A stretch of 64,000 nucleotides of DNA from Candidatus Phycosocius bacilliformis (GCF_003112735.1 NZ_BFBR01000002.1:310001-374000); one strand, 5' to 3'. Positions 10,536 to 20,468 are shown, counted from the first letter of the stretch. Numbers and translations are program-made. Notes: generated by a model not told the origin, from the sequence alone.

Positions 10536-12596
10536 TCAACCTGGCTTTGCCCCTGTGCCAAAGGAAGGCGGTGGCCGCATCGCCGCCGCAGCCGCGGGTG
10601 CAGATGCGGCTGGACGGGCGGCAGGTGTCGCCAAAGGCCCCGCGGAAATGGCCGCTGCAGCCGCCAATTTCTGTGCCGATGACGCCTCTGCCAACATGGT
10701 TGGCATGGGTGCCTTTTCGAGGTCACGCATACCACGCAAACGTGTAGCAATCAGCTTGGCATCTGCCTCACCCGTTTTACGCGAAACGGCATTGGGGTCG
10801 GTGATGTCGCTTCCAGCGGCCCGCGGCAATCGTGTCGGCTCTTGATAGGTGAATTTGAAGCGCATGGTTGTCGCAACCGCTTCGCCAAACACGATGGCTT
10901 CTGCATTATCAAGTGCCGACAGGAAGGAAATGGTTGATCCACTTGAATCCGCAATTGCCGACCGAATAATCTCCTGGTCGCGATCATTGGCCAGCCGCAT
11001 GGCAAAAACAGTCGAACATTGCGACAGGATGGTTGGATCCAATTCACCCGGCCGTTGAGACACCACGCCAATCGAACAGCCATATTTGCGGCCTTCTTTG
11101 GCAATCCGGGCAATGGCGCGTCGTGTCGGGACAAAGCCAGCCGTCACATCTTGGGGGACATAGCGGTGGGCTTCTTCGCAGACGAGCAGAATGTGGAGCT
11201 GACCCTCACTTGCATAGGCCACGTCAAAACACAGACGGGCCAACACCGAGACCACGGCGTTGGTCACATCCGACGGCAAGCCCGACAAATTGATAATGGA
11301 GATCGGCTTACCATCTGCTGGCAGGCGGAACAGCCGGGCGATCAATGTTGAGAAATTATCTTCCGCACCGCCCTTGGTGAACATGAAGCCGTAACGGGGA
11401 TCATTGACCAAAGCATCCAGACGCACGCGCAGGGATTTCAAATGGTGCCGCTCGTGGCGTGGTGTAAGTTGGCCGATATGGTCGTCGATCAGCTTGAACA
11501 ATTCCGATATGCGATACGGCATCGGGCTATCGGCATTCAACCCACCAATATCGAGCGCCTTCCGCACCAAGCCCGCGGCAGTAGCCCCAGTTTTTTCGTT
11601 CTGAAAATTGGTCTTTGCCTGGGCGAGCACTTCGCGCAGAATCTCGGCCTCTTCAGGAATGGTTCGGCCGCGAAAAATGACATCCTCAAGCTCTTCAAAG
11701 CGGAATAGCCAATAGGGCAGTTCTAAAGTGCTGGCATCAAGTACCTGAGCTTGGGTTCCAAACGCCCCACCAAACTCATTGTGCGGATCAAGCATGACCA
11801 CGCGCAATTCTGGCTTCACACTCAGACATTGGCGCACAATGAGCGACAGCGAGCACGACTTGCCGACCCCGGTTGTTCCCACAACGGCAAAGTGGCGCGT
11901 CAAAAGATCATTGACGCTGACGGTCGCGGGAATATCGGCATTCTGGGACAAACGGCCAATCTCAACCGATTTCCGATCACCCAGATCATGCATGATTTCA
12001 AGGTCGCGCGCACGGATCTTATGTGCCACCGAACCGACCTGGGGATAGCGCGAGACGCCACGGTGGAAGCGGGAATTACCGTGCGCATCCTCATAGATTT
12101 CCCCCATCAGCTCGACCTGAACGCTGACGGCATTGGATTCATTATGGTTCCATACTGAACTGTCAGTCCGCATCTCATAGACGAGTGCGACCACGCGAAT
12201 CTTGCCCACCGTGATCGAAATCAATCGACCAACAGCCCAAAAGTCTGCGCTGGCTTGTGAAAGATTATCCGCGACTGTCGAGATGGTGGCCCGCGCCCCG
12301 TTGCAGAATGTCACCCGACCGATCATCCGTTCGGTGGGTTGTTCGCTGGCACGCCGTTCAAATGCCTTACGCTTGGCTTCTTCGTCGGTTGACAACCGGG
12401 CGGCTGCCAAGCCGGTCTGAACCTCAGCAATTAGATCAGCAGCCCGCGTTGGCGTCAGGCTGCCCAACAAATCAGCCGTGGGACGAGACAGGGGCGGCAA
12501 AACAGGTTGCTGATCAGCAGGGTTGGTACGGGTCAGGGGATCACCTGATCTCAAGGCCTGCCCACTCAAACTTCTTGGATCATGATCCAGCGCCAT
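10536..12596 (-). CDS. HerA-type DUF87 ATPase
   Basis: A 686-residue AAA-like hexameric ATPase related to the archaeal DNA translocase HerA and bacterial DUF87 proteins. The N-terminal 200 residues include a beta-barrel (HAS-barrel-like) region. Walker A GTTGVGKS is at 240-247, Walker B is LHILLVCEEAHRY near 460-470, and a sensor-like VSQRPGELDPTILSQC and arginine-rich segment follow. The last 70 residues are Ala/Pro-rich and probably disordered. A GAGGG site precedes ATG 12596. In archaea HerA works with the NurA nuclease in DNA end resection; no NurA-like gene is seen here, so the partner and process are open. It is divergent from pepN over 195 bases. Confidence 0.85.
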   Translation of the reverse strand: MALDHDPRSLSGQALRSGDPLTRTNPADQQPVLPPLSRPTADLLGSLTPTRAADLIAEVQTGLAAARLSTDEEAKRKAFERRASEQPTERMIGRVTFCNGARATISTVADNLSQASADFWAVGRLISITVGKIRVVALVYEMRTDSSVWNHNESNAVSVQVELMGEIYEDAHGNSRFHRGVSRYPQVGSVAHKIRARDLEIMHDLGDRKSVEIGRLSQNADIPATVSVNDLLTRHFAVVGTTGVGKSCSLSLIVRQCLSVKPELRVVMLDPHNEFGGAFGTQAQVLDASTLELPYWLFRFEELEDVIFRGRTIPEEAEILREVLAQAKTNFQNEKTGATAAGLVRKALDIGGLNADSPMPYRISELFKLIDDHIGQLTPRHERHHLKSLRVRLDALVNDPRYGFMFTKGGAEDNFSTLIARLFRLPADGKPISIINLSGLPSDVTNAVVSVLARLCFDVAYASEGQLHILLVCEEAHRYVPQDVTAGFVPTRRAIARIAKEGRKYGCSIGVVSQRPGELDPTILSQCSTVFAMRLANDRDQEIIRSAIADSSGSTISFLSALDNAEAIVFGEAVATTMRFKFTYQEPTRLPRAAGSDITDPNAVSRKTGEADAKLIATRLRGMRDLEKAPMPTMLAEASSAQKLAAAAAISAGPLATPAARPAASAPAAAAAMRPPPSFGTGAKPG

Positions 12597-12791
12597 AACG
12601 CCCTCAATTTTAAAATCACCACATCAAAACCTAGCGTCATGAAGTTAATTTCGCGTGTTGCAATTCTGCGCAATTTGGTGGGTCGATGCCCCCGAATGTG
12701 CGCGCCTGTCGGTTCAACATTTTGCCCGACACCTACCAATCGGAGACAAAAGGCTTGGACAAAATAACCTGAGGCAGGCTAATCCAAAGCC

Positions 12792-15446
12792 ATGCGCACC
12801 CAAGAACAAATCCAAGTCCGCTTGCAGGACTATCAGCCCTACCCTTTCGTCATGTCGCACACATCGCTGGTGTTTGACCTGCAGCCAACGCGGACAATTG
12901 TGACCTCGCGGCTCTTGATCGAGCGCAAGCCTATCGTGGAGGCCCGGCAAGCTGGCTTGCGGTTGGATGGCGTGGATCTGGAGTTGATCTCGATCGAGCT
13001 GGATGGGGTCACGCTCAAACCTGGCGACTATCAGTTGGACGAAACGGGGCTCACCATCGCCTCTGTGCCGGATTCCTTTAAGCTCGAGACGAAGGTAGCG
13101 ATCAATCCGGCTGCCAATACCGCCTTATCGGGCCTTTACATGTCGGCAGGGCGCTTTTGCACGCAGTGTGAAGCCGAAGGTTTCCGTCACATCACGTTCT
13201 GGCCAGATCGGCCCGACGTGATGAGCCGCTTTCACGTGCGCATTGAAGCGCCTCGCGCCACCTTCCCCACTCTTTTGTCCAACGGCAATCAGGTCGCCAT
13301 TGGGGAATATGACGATGGCCGCCACTGGGCAGCATGGGACGATCCCCACCCCAAACCATCCTATTTGTTCGCCTTGGTCGCCGGTGATTTTGATCGGATT
13401 GACGATCACTTTGTGACCCGCTCTGGCCGCCAGGTTGAGATTGGCATTTTTGTCGACAAGGGGGCAGCCAGTCGCGCCCATTATGCCATGGACGCGCTTA
13501 AGCGGTCGATGAGCTGGGATGAACAGGTTTTTGGCCGTGAATATGATCTGGATGTGTTCAATATTGTGGCTGTCGCGGACTTCAATTTCGGCGCGATGGA
13601 GAATAAGGGCCTCAATATATTCAACTCCGCCTTGCTATTGGCGGATGAGGAAACCGCGACCGACGCCGACTACGAAGCAATTGAGGCAGTCGTGGCGCAT
13701 GAATATTTCCACAATTGGTCGGGTAATCGTGTGACCTGTCGAGACTGGTTCCAACTCTCGCTGAAAGAGGGTTTGACGGTTTTCCGGGATCAAGAGTTTT
13801 CTGCCGATCAACGCTCGCGCGCTGTCAAGCGGATCAAGGATGTGAAAGCCCTGCGCGCCCGGCAATTTCCTGAAGATTCGGGGCCGTTGGCGCACCCCGT
13901 TCGTCCCAGTAGCTATGTGAAGATCGACAATTTCTATTCCTCTACCATTTACGAGAAGGGCGCGGAGATTATTCGGGTCCTGCAGACCATGGTTGGGCGT
14001 GATGCTTTCCTGTCCGGGGCGGATCTTTATTTTGACGACAATGATGGGCGGGCTGCCACGATTGAGGATTGGCTCGCAGCCATGCGCACTGCAACGGGCA
14101 ATCCCCTGCATGGCATTGAGCGGTGGTATGACCAGGCCGGCACCCCAACGCTGGAAGCCATCAGTCAATATGATGAGGTCCGCCAACGCCTGACCATAAG
14201 CTTATCTCAGTCAACGCCGGACACCCCTGGTCAGAGTGGGAAAACGTGGGTGCCTCTGCCTGTGGCAATGGCTTTTTTCGGCCCTGATGGTGCGCCCTTG
14301 CGGCTCAATTTGGCCGGCACCGAGGTTCGCGCCGATGACTGGTTGATCCCAATGGCCAGTGATCGACTTGAACTGACTTTTGACGGGGCGGCCGAAAAGC
14401 CAACGGTCTCTTATCTGCGCGGGTTTTCCGCCCCGGTCCGTTTGATAACCAATCAGACTGACGCCGATCTTGCCTTGTTGGCGGCCTGCGATACCGACCC
14501 GTTTGTGCGCTGGGAATCAACCCAAGCCATTGCCCGTAAGGCTCTTCTGGGCGCGGCCGAGGCCTTGGCACATGGTCAAGAGCCTGAGGTACCCGCTGAT
14601 CTCAGTCGCGCACTTCAAGGTGCGCTGGCCGATGCCGCCCGTGACCCAGCTTTTGCTGCCCTGTTGTTGCGCCTGCCGGACGTCAGCGAGTTGATGCAAC
14701 TCAAACCTCTGTCAGACCCATCCAATCTGCAGGCTGCCAGACTTTTTGTGCGTGGCGTGTTGGTGGAACAATTAGAACAGAATCTGGATGCCTGTTTTGC
14801 CACCTATGACCCTGCTCAAGCCTTTTCGCCGAATGCCGAGGCAGCAGGCAAGCGGGCGCTGATGGCAGCATGTCTCGATCTTTTGTGCGCCAGCCAGACC
14901 GACCGGGCGGCGCTGAGGGCAGAAAACACCTTCTTTGCAGCCCGCAATATGACCGATATGATGAGTGCGCTGGATGGCCTATCTCAATTTGGTGGCCTGC
15001 GGTTTCAAACTGCCCTTGATGGCTTCAAGTCGCGCTTTGCCGACAATGCTCTGGTGATGGACAAATGGTTCCGCATTCAAGCAATGGCCATCAGCGGTGA
15101 TCCGATTGCCACATTTGCCAGATTGCGTTCCGACCCGGCGTTCACTTTGCTGAACCCGAACCGGGTCCGTGCTTTGGGCGCTGCCTTTGCCTCAGGCAAT
15201 CCGGCTGCTTTCCATCGCGCCGATGGCGCTGGCTATCGCTGTTTGGCCGATCTGATCGGCGATGTGGATGGCCTGAATGGGGCGCTCGCCGCCCGCCTCG
15301 GGACGATGTTCGAATCGTGTGCGCGGGTTGAACTTGGCCGACAAAAATTGGCCTCTGCGGTCCTGCAAGAGCTGCTCAACCGCAATTCCTTGTCCGCCAA
15401 CACCCGCGAAATTCTCTCCAAAATCCAAGCGGGCCTTATGGGGTAA
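12792..15446 (+). CDS. pepN: aminopeptidase N (M1 zinc metallopeptidase)
   Basis: Removes N-terminal residues from peptides in the cytosol during protein turnover. The 884-residue length matches bacterial PepN. The exopeptidase motif GAMEN is present, followed by HEYFHNWSGNRV, with zinc ligands His303, His307 and Glu326 and catalytic Glu304. The C-terminal superhelical domain (about 540-880) is intact, including the PepN-typical ending with repeated helices. The gene stands alone on the plus strand, 213 bases before the PleC-like kinase. As far as I recall the same pair of genes is adjacent in Caulobacter, which supports the taxonomic guess but needs checking. Confidence 0.97.
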   Translation: MRTQEQIQVRLQDYQPYPFVMSHTSLVFDLQPTRTIVTSRLLIERKPIVEARQAGLRLDGVDLELISIELDGVTLKPGDYQLDETGLTIASVPDSFKLETKVAINPAANTALSGLYMSAGRFCTQCEAEGFRHITFWPDRPDVMSRFHVRIEAPRATFPTLLSNGNQVAIGEYDDGRHWAAWDDPHPKPSYLFALVAGDFDRIDDHFVTRSGRQVEIGIFVDKGAASRAHYAMDALKRSMSWDEQVFGREYDLDVFNIVAVADFNFGAMENKGLNIFNSALLLADEETATDADYEAIEAVVAHEYFHNWSGNRVTCRDWFQLSLKEGLTVFRDQEFSADQRSRAVKRIKDVKALRARQFPEDSGPLAHPVRPSSYVKIDNFYSSTIYEKGAEIIRVLQTMVGRDAFLSGADLYFDDNDGRAATIEDWLAAMRTATGNPLHGIERWYDQAGTPTLEAISQYDEVRQRLTISLSQSTPDTPGQSGKTWVPLPVAMAFFGPDGAPLRLNLAGTEVRADDWLIPMASDRLELTFDGAAEKPTVSYLRGFSAPVRLITNQTDADLALLAACDTDPFVRWESTQAIARKALLGAAEALAHGQEPEVPADLSRALQGALADAARDPAFAALLLRLPDVSELMQLKPLSDPSNLQAARLFVRGVLVEQLEQNLDACFATYDPAQAFSPNAEAAGKRALMAACLDLLCASQTDRAALRAENTFFAARNMTDMMSALDGLSQFGGLRFQTALDGFKSRFADNALVMDKWFRIQAMAISGDPIATFARLRSDPAFTLLNPNRVRALGAAFASGNPAAFHRADGAGYRCLADLIGDVDGLNGALAARLGTMFESCARVELGRQKLASAVLQELLNRNSLSANTREILSKIQAGLMG

Positions 15447-15598
15447 CCCCCAGGCTGTTGCATCCGGGGTACAAGCACTTCTGACTTGCCGCCAAAGGAG
15501 GCTTGGCGCGCCCATGGGGCGTGAATACCAACTCGAGCTTGGTCTGCATTTTGTGCAAACGGTTCACAGGAAGCGCATGCCCGGCCCTAGACGTCGCG

Positions 15599-15613
15599 TT
15601 AAGAATTCTTTTA
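15599..15613 (+). promoter_or_regulatory. CtrA-like binding site upstream of the PleC-like kinase
   Basis: TTAA, seven bases, then TTTA, against the CtrA consensus TTAA-N7-TTAA (one mismatch). It lies 46 bases before the kinase start, in an AT-richer part of a 212-base intergenic region. The match is short and could be chance. Position, spacing and the cell-cycle nature of the downstream gene make it worth listing. Confidence 0.35.
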
Positions 15614-15658
15614 CGTTTCTTACGAAAGACATCGTGATCCCTCTGATTCGGAAAATAA

Positions 15659-18076
15659 ATGGCCAAATTGGCGCACAAGGACGATGAAATGCTCGGCCAA
15701 TGGCCGGTGGCGATCACACTTGTGCTGTGCGCCTTGTTTGCAGCTGTTGTGTTACTTTTGGCCAAGCGCGATCACGACCGCTTCCAACGCGATGCCAGCC
15801 AACAGGCTGCCGCAGAAGCCCGCCTTATCAGCACCAAGATTGACGCAGCTATGCGAGAAGGTCGCGCCAGCCTGATGGCGGCCAGTGGATTGGGGATGGT
15901 CGATGGTGCGGTTCTGGCCGCCACAGCCCCGGGCCTACAAGCTGTTGCGAGTTTTGACAGCAAGGGGACCATGGTGTCGCAGGGTTCGGCTGCAGCTGGC
16001 GACATCGGTGCACTGGCAGCAGCAGCACAATTGGCCAAGACAGATGGCTGGAGTGGCGCAGTGGGCCTGGGGAACGGACGCTATGCCCCGGCAATTGCGG
16101 TACGCACAGTTGATGGCGGTGCTTTAGCCGCTTTTGTTACCTTCCGCGGTCTGGATACATTGGGCCCAGGAAGGCGAGTCGGTATTGGTGAGCCGCGCGG
16201 CAATCTGTTGCAGGCCGTCCCCGCTTTCAAGTCAGCAGTCAATCAACCAGCCCCTGCCCTATTTGGTCTCAAATCGCCCCCGCCCGCAGGATCGCCGATG
16301 GGATTTTACACGCGTGATGGCGAAGGGCTGCCAATCGTGCTGGGTGTGGCCAGCGCGGAAAATGGGCTCGTGGCTTATGTGGCGCGCGATCGCACCCCGC
16401 TTGATGCCGCTTGGCTACGCAGTGCGATCATGTATGGGCTTTTGTTCATGGGGCCGATCCTGGCGGCGGCTGGCATCTGGTTTCTGGTTCAGGGCCAGAC
16501 TGAACGCTTTGTACATGCGCGGGTGCAGATGCGCGATGCTGAGCGGCGTTTGCGTGTCGCGATTGAGGGAGCCCGATGCGGGGTTTGGGACTGGGACATT
16601 ACCAATGATCGGGTCTATCTGACCCAGCGATTGGCCCAAGCATTTGGGCTTCCCGGCGCTGGCCGATTTGAAACTGCCGATATTTTGCCAAGCCTGAGCG
16701 AGGAAGATCGCGCCCGGCTGCGCGCTGCCTTGGCGTCTGCTGCCCAGATCGGGGCGCTCGATATCGTGCTGAAAATTGCCAATAAGGCGGGGGTGACCCA
16801 TGTCCAGTTACGCGGACGGGCGGCGGTTGACCGACAAAATCCAGGGATTATCCGAGCCATTGGCGTCTCTATTGACGTGTCGGAGGAGCGTAATTCCGAG
16901 GCCCGTGTTGCTGCCGCTGAACGCCGCTTGCGTGATGCCATTGACTCCATTTCAGGCCCCTTTGCCTTGTGGTCAAAGGACCGTCGCCTGATTTTGTGGA
17001 ACGGCGGCTTTGCGAAGACCTTTGGTCTTGATGGCAGTATTTTGCAGGCCGGGGCCAGCTATCATTCGGTTTCTGCGGCTGCGGCTAAGCGGGTTAAATC
17101 CCAACGCCCAGATCGCTATGACGAACTGGCTCAAGAGATCGAACTCGACAATGGTGTTTGGATCCAATTGGTAGAGCGGGAAACCTCCGATGGAGGTCTG
17201 GTCTCCATCGGCATTGACATCACGCCTCTGAAGGAAACCGAAGAGAGCATTATGCGTTCAGAACGCCAGATGCGTTCGGTCGTGGTTGAGCTTGAACGCT
17301 CCGAGCACAAGGCTTCCGAACTGGCTGAAAAATATCGCATCGAGCGTCAGCGTGCCGAAGAAGCATCAAATGCCAAGAGCGGCTTCTTGGCCAATATGAG
17401 CCATGAACTGCGCACCCCGCTCAATGCTATCAATGGCTTCTCAGAGATTATGGTCCAGCAGCTCTATGGGCCTTTGGGTGACCGCCGCTACCTCACCTAT
17501 GCCACCGACATTCTCAACAGCGGAAAGCATCTGCTCGAATTGATCAATGATGTGTTGGACATGGCTAAGGTCGAGGCTGGCAAGTTCAAAATCTATCCCA
17601 AACCCATGGACCTGCAGGAAACCATTGAGCAAGCCATGCGTTTGGTGCGCGGGCGGGCCGACGAAAAGAAAATTGCTCTGGTCGGCGAATTGACTGAAGC
17701 AGGTGACGTTACTGGCGATGCCCGTGCCATCAAGCAGATTATGATCAATCTGTTGTCCAACGCGATCAAATTCACCCCGGAAAATGGGCGTGTGCTGGTT
17801 CAGGTCAAGAATAATCTGGATTCTGTCATCATTCGCGTGATCGACAATGGGATCGGGATCAAGGCTGAAGACTTACCCCGTCTGGCACGACCATTCGAGC
17901 AGGTTGAGAATGAACATGCCCGCTCAAACCAAGGCAGCGGTCTGGGACTGGCCTTGTCGCGGTCTTTTGCCGAGATGCATGGTGGCTCGCTCACCATCGC
18001 ATCAGAAGTTGGTGTTGGCACAATGGTGATCGTCACCCTGCCCCGCTTGGCTGTGGTGCAACAAGAGGCGGCCTGA
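15659..18076 (+). CDS. pleC: PleC-like sensor histidine kinase
   Basis: An 805-residue membrane histidine kinase. Transmembrane segments lie at about 15-34 and 258-280, enclosing a periplasmic domain of some 220 residues. PAS-like regions follow at about 295-415 and 420-545, then a coiled linker, a HisKA domain with ANMSHELRTPLNAINGFSEIM (His582) and a HATPase domain with NLLSNAIKFTP, DNGIGI and GSGLGLAL. There is no receiver domain. The dimerisation helix, including QLYGPLGDRRYLTYATDILNSG, closely resembles the DivJ/PleC group that controls DivK and PleD phosphorylation in Caulobacter cell polarity. I infer PleC from the architecture and the pepN neighbour; another DivK-interacting kinase is possible. 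Confidence 0.75.
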   Translation: MAKLAHKDDEMLGQWPVAITLVLCALFAAVVLLLAKRDHDRFQRDASQQAAAEARLISTKIDAAMREGRASLMAASGLGMVDGAVLAATAPGLQAVASFDSKGTMVSQGSAAAGDIGALAAAAQLAKTDGWSGAVGLGNGRYAPAIAVRTVDGGALAAFVTFRGLDTLGPGRRVGIGEPRGNLLQAVPAFKSAVNQPAPALFGLKSPPPAGSPMGFYTRDGEGLPIVLGVASAENGLVAYVARDRTPLDAAWLRSAIMYGLLFMGPILAAAGIWFLVQGQTERFVHARVQMRDAERRLRVAIEGARCGVWDWDITNDRVYLTQRLAQAFGLPGAGRFETADILPSLSEEDRARLRAALASAAQIGALDIVLKIANKAGVTHVQLRGRAAVDRQNPGIIRAIGVSIDVSEERNSEARVAAAERRLRDAIDSISGPFALWSKDRRLILWNGGFAKTFGLDGSILQAGASYHSVSAAAAKRVKSQRPDRYDELAQEIELDNGVWIQLVERETSDGGLVSIGIDITPLKETEESIMRSERQMRSVVVELERSEHKASELAEKYRIERQRAEEASNAKSGFLANMSHELRTPLNAINGFSEIMVQQLYGPLGDRRYLTYATDILNSGKHLLELINDVLDMAKVEAGKFKIYPKPMDLQETIEQAMRLVRGRADEKKIALVGELTEAGDVTGDARAIKQIMINLLSNAIKFTPENGRVLVQVKNNLDSVIIRVIDNGIGIKAEDLPRLARPFEQVENEHARSNQGSGLGLALSRSFAEMHGGSLTIASEVGVGTMVIVTLPRLAVVQQEAA

Positions 18077-18088
18077 TCTCAGGCCGCC
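18067..18088. repeat. perfect 10-bp inverted repeat over the pleC stop codon
   Basis: GGCGGCCTGA, two bases, then TCAGGCCGCC. The TGA stop of the kinase gene lies in the left arm. It sits between the convergent kinase and acyl-CoA synthetase genes and would fold in RNA from both strands. There is no uridine tail, so it may be a two-way attenuator or an RNA-stabilising hairpin. Confidence 0.55.
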
Positions 18089-18110
18089 TGAGTCACTGAC
18101 ACATAGCGGA

Positions 18111-19679
18111 TCAAGCAACCCGCCGCGTATGTCCTGCCCAATAGGGTTCACGCAATTCACGCCGCAGGATTTTGCCCGACGGATTGCGTGGCAGCTCAAC
18201 AGCAAAATCCACGCTCTTGGGCACTTTGTAGCCCGCAATCCGGCCCTTGGTCCAAGCGATGATATCGGCAGGATCGGCCTGCTCACCGGGCTTGAGCACG
18301 ACAATGGCTTTAACAGCCTCGCCCCATTTCTCGTCCGGCACACCAATGACCGCCACATCTGCCACAGCGGGGTGACCAAAGACGGCATTTTCCACTTCAG
18401 CCGGATAGACATTCTCTCCACCCGTGACAATCATGTCTTTGACCCTGTCATGGATATACAGATAACCTTCGTCGTCAAAGAAGCCCGCATCCCCGGTATA
18501 GAGCCAGCCGTCCTTGACAGTGGAGGCTGTGGCATCAGGCCGGTTGAAATAGCCTTTCATGATGGTGGCCGACCGCATGGCAATTTCGCCCACTTCGCCG
18601 ACGGCGCATACGCTGCCATCATCACGACGACACTCAATCTCAAATCCGGGCCAAGCAATCCCGCATGAGCGCAGTTTTCCCCGCGCAGGATCATGGGCCT
18701 CGGGTGGCAAATAGGTTCCAGCGCCGAGGCTTTCCGTCATGCCGTAAAGCTGGGTGAATGAGCAGCCAAACGTCTTCTGGGCCAAAAGCAAAAGGTCCTC
18801 AGCAATTGGCGATGCACCGTAATACATGCGCTTGAGTGCGGAAAAGTCGGTGGGGATTTTGGCATTGACCTGGATCAGCACATTGATGACGGCAGGAACC
18901 ACAAAGGCGTGGGCGATTTTCTCCACCTGCATCAGACGCAAGATTTCAACCGGGTCGACTTGTTCCAGCACGACCGCCTTGGCCCCTTGGGCCACAGCCA
19001 GAATAGCGCTGTTGATCCCCGCGACATGGAACATGGGCATTGCAATCAAGACGGCTTCACCCGCTTCATATTTGGCCCATTCGGCCCCAATGCCATGCTC
19101 AAAAAAGGCCATATAATTCTGGTTGGTGATCTGCACGCCCTTGGGAAGACCGGTGGTGCCTGACGTATAAAGCTGGATGACATCATCATCGGGCAGACAT
19201 GGCAGGCCTGGCTCAGTTGCAGACGCGGCCCCATACCATTCGGTCAGCCCTTGCCAATGCTCATGCCCACCGTCGAGGGCAAGGGTTGCAGGCTTGTTGG
19301 TAGCATGGACGAGCGCTTGGGCCGCAGGACCATAGAAGTGCTGGCCCACGAGAAAAACCTTGGCTTTGCTATCATCAAGCACATAGGCCACTTCGGGTGG
19401 AGCCAGCCGCGCATTGACGCCGACGAGGGTTGCACGCGCCTTCACACAACCAAAGAAGAGCGCAATATAATGATCTGAATTTGCAGCATAAACGGCCACG
19501 CGATCATCTGGCTTCACACCCATACCTATCAAAGCATTGGCGATACGATTGGCAATCTCATCGAGTGCTCTAAACGTCGTGACGCGATCCTTAAAGGATG
19601 TGGCAATAGCGTCTGGTCTGGTGGCAGCTTGGACGCGCGTGATGTCTGCGACTGACTTTGTGGCCTCAAAATCGAACAT
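18111..19679 (-). CDS. acyl-CoA synthetase (AMP-forming)
   Basis: A 522-residue member of the adenylate-forming superfamily, expected to join a carboxylic or fatty acid to CoA via an acyl-AMP. The P-loop-like motif is LYTSGTTGLPKGV. The adenine-binding YGMTESLGAG, the hinge YTGDAGFFDDEGYLYIHDRVKDMI, the CoA-domain TGGENVYPAEVE, and the catalytic Lys in NPSGKILRREL near the end are all intact. It resembles FadD3/FadD13-like or medium-chain ligases rather than acetyl-CoA synthetase. It converges on the PleC-like gene and may belong to the same acyl-CoA metabolism as the second synthetase and the dehydrogenase pair. Substrate length cannot be deduced. Confidence 0.9.
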   Translation of the reverse strand: MFDFEATKSVADITRVQAATRPDAIATSFKDRVTTFRALDEIANRIANALIGMGVKPDDRVAVYAANSDHYIALFFGCVKARATLVGVNARLAPPEVAYVLDDSKAKVFLVGQHFYGPAAQALVHATNKPATLALDGGHEHWQGLTEWYGAASATEPGLPCLPDDDVIQLYTSGTTGLPKGVQITNQNYMAFFEHGIGAEWAKYEAGEAVLIAMPMFHVAGINSAILAVAQGAKAVVLEQVDPVEILRLMQVEKIAHAFVVPAVINVLIQVNAKIPTDFSALKRMYYGASPIAEDLLLLAQKTFGCSFTQLYGMTESLGAGTYLPPEAHDPARGKLRSCGIAWPGFEIECRRDDGSVCAVGEVGEIAMRSATIMKGYFNRPDATASTVKDGWLYTGDAGFFDDEGYLYIHDRVKDMIVTGGENVYPAEVENAVFGHPAVADVAVIGVPDEKWGEAVKAIVVLKPGEQADPADIIAWTKGRIAGYKVPKSVDFAVELPRNPSGKILRRELREPYWAGHTRRVA

Positions 19680-19970
19680 GTTTCCCCCTTGGGCACATTT
19701 TTGTGCCTCTTGCGCTTAAATCTAGCGCGGTTGAGAGAGATTGTCGCGTCGCAATGTGGTGATGGCAAGCCAGACAGATCTGGCCGCCTCCATGGGTCCA
19801 TGACGAAAAGGTGTGGCCGATTTTCGCTTAAGGCGGCGCAAATCCAGCCAACACTGACCAACGCTCCGATTCAGGTTTCGGTTCTTTCAAAGCCACCTGA
19901 GGCGTCTAGTTCTCTGATTCAGCTTTTCTTTGTCAGGCTTTCTTGGGCGCAAAAACCATCCCGATAGACC

Positions 19971-20468
19971 CTAGTCAAACAGGGCGTCGATATCGTCCTG
20001 ACCACCGGCAGTGCCGCCATGAACCATGCCATCAAGCTCCATGATGGCTGACTGCAGCGCCATCGTGGTTTCGGCAATGAAATCATCAAGTGGCGATCCC
20101 GCTGTGATCAATGACTGAGCTGTACCAATTGCAGTTTGTAAAAGGTCGCACGTGCTTTGGCTCAGCGCGTCGAAAGGTGCTTTGATGGCAGGATCGGCAT
20201 TTTGATAAGCCAGAATCGCCAATTCCTTGGCCTGGAAGCCGGAACGAGCGAAGTGCTGCTCATAGGTCAGCGGTTCCCACTGACGCAATTCGTCGATCAT
20301 ATCGGGCATATCACCCAACAGGCCAAACAGCATGACCGCTTCATTGAACACATTGAGATAATCAGTCGCCAGACCCGTGGCCGGAACAATATTGGCCGCA
20401 ATCAGGACATTAGGGTCCCACCACGCCAAGGCATCGGCCGCCACAATCTGATCATCTTCAACATGCAT
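19971..20468 (-). CDS. small acidic protein with a FliM-like C-terminal tail
   Basis: A 165-residue protein I do not recognise as a family. It is acidic and predicted mainly helical, with no signal peptide or membrane segment. It ends in GGQDDIDALFD, which resembles the CheY-binding peptide at the start of FliM (SQDEIDALL) and the DDLLDSLGF end of CheZ, so a response-regulator contact is conceivable. ATG 20468 was chosen; a TTG three codons upstream is the alternative. The start codon lies inside a perfect inverted repeat. It sits between two acyl-CoA synthetase genes on the same strand, with 47 bases before it and 291 after it, so its context says little. Confidence 0.65.
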   Translation of the reverse strand: MHVEDDQIVAADALAWWDPNVLIAANIVPATGLATDYLNVFNEAVMLFGLLGDMPDMIDELRQWEPLTYEQHFARSGFQAKELAILAYQNADPAIKAPFDALSQSTCDLLQTAIGTAQSLITAGSPLDDFIAETTMALQSAIMELDGMVHGGTAGGQDDIDALFD

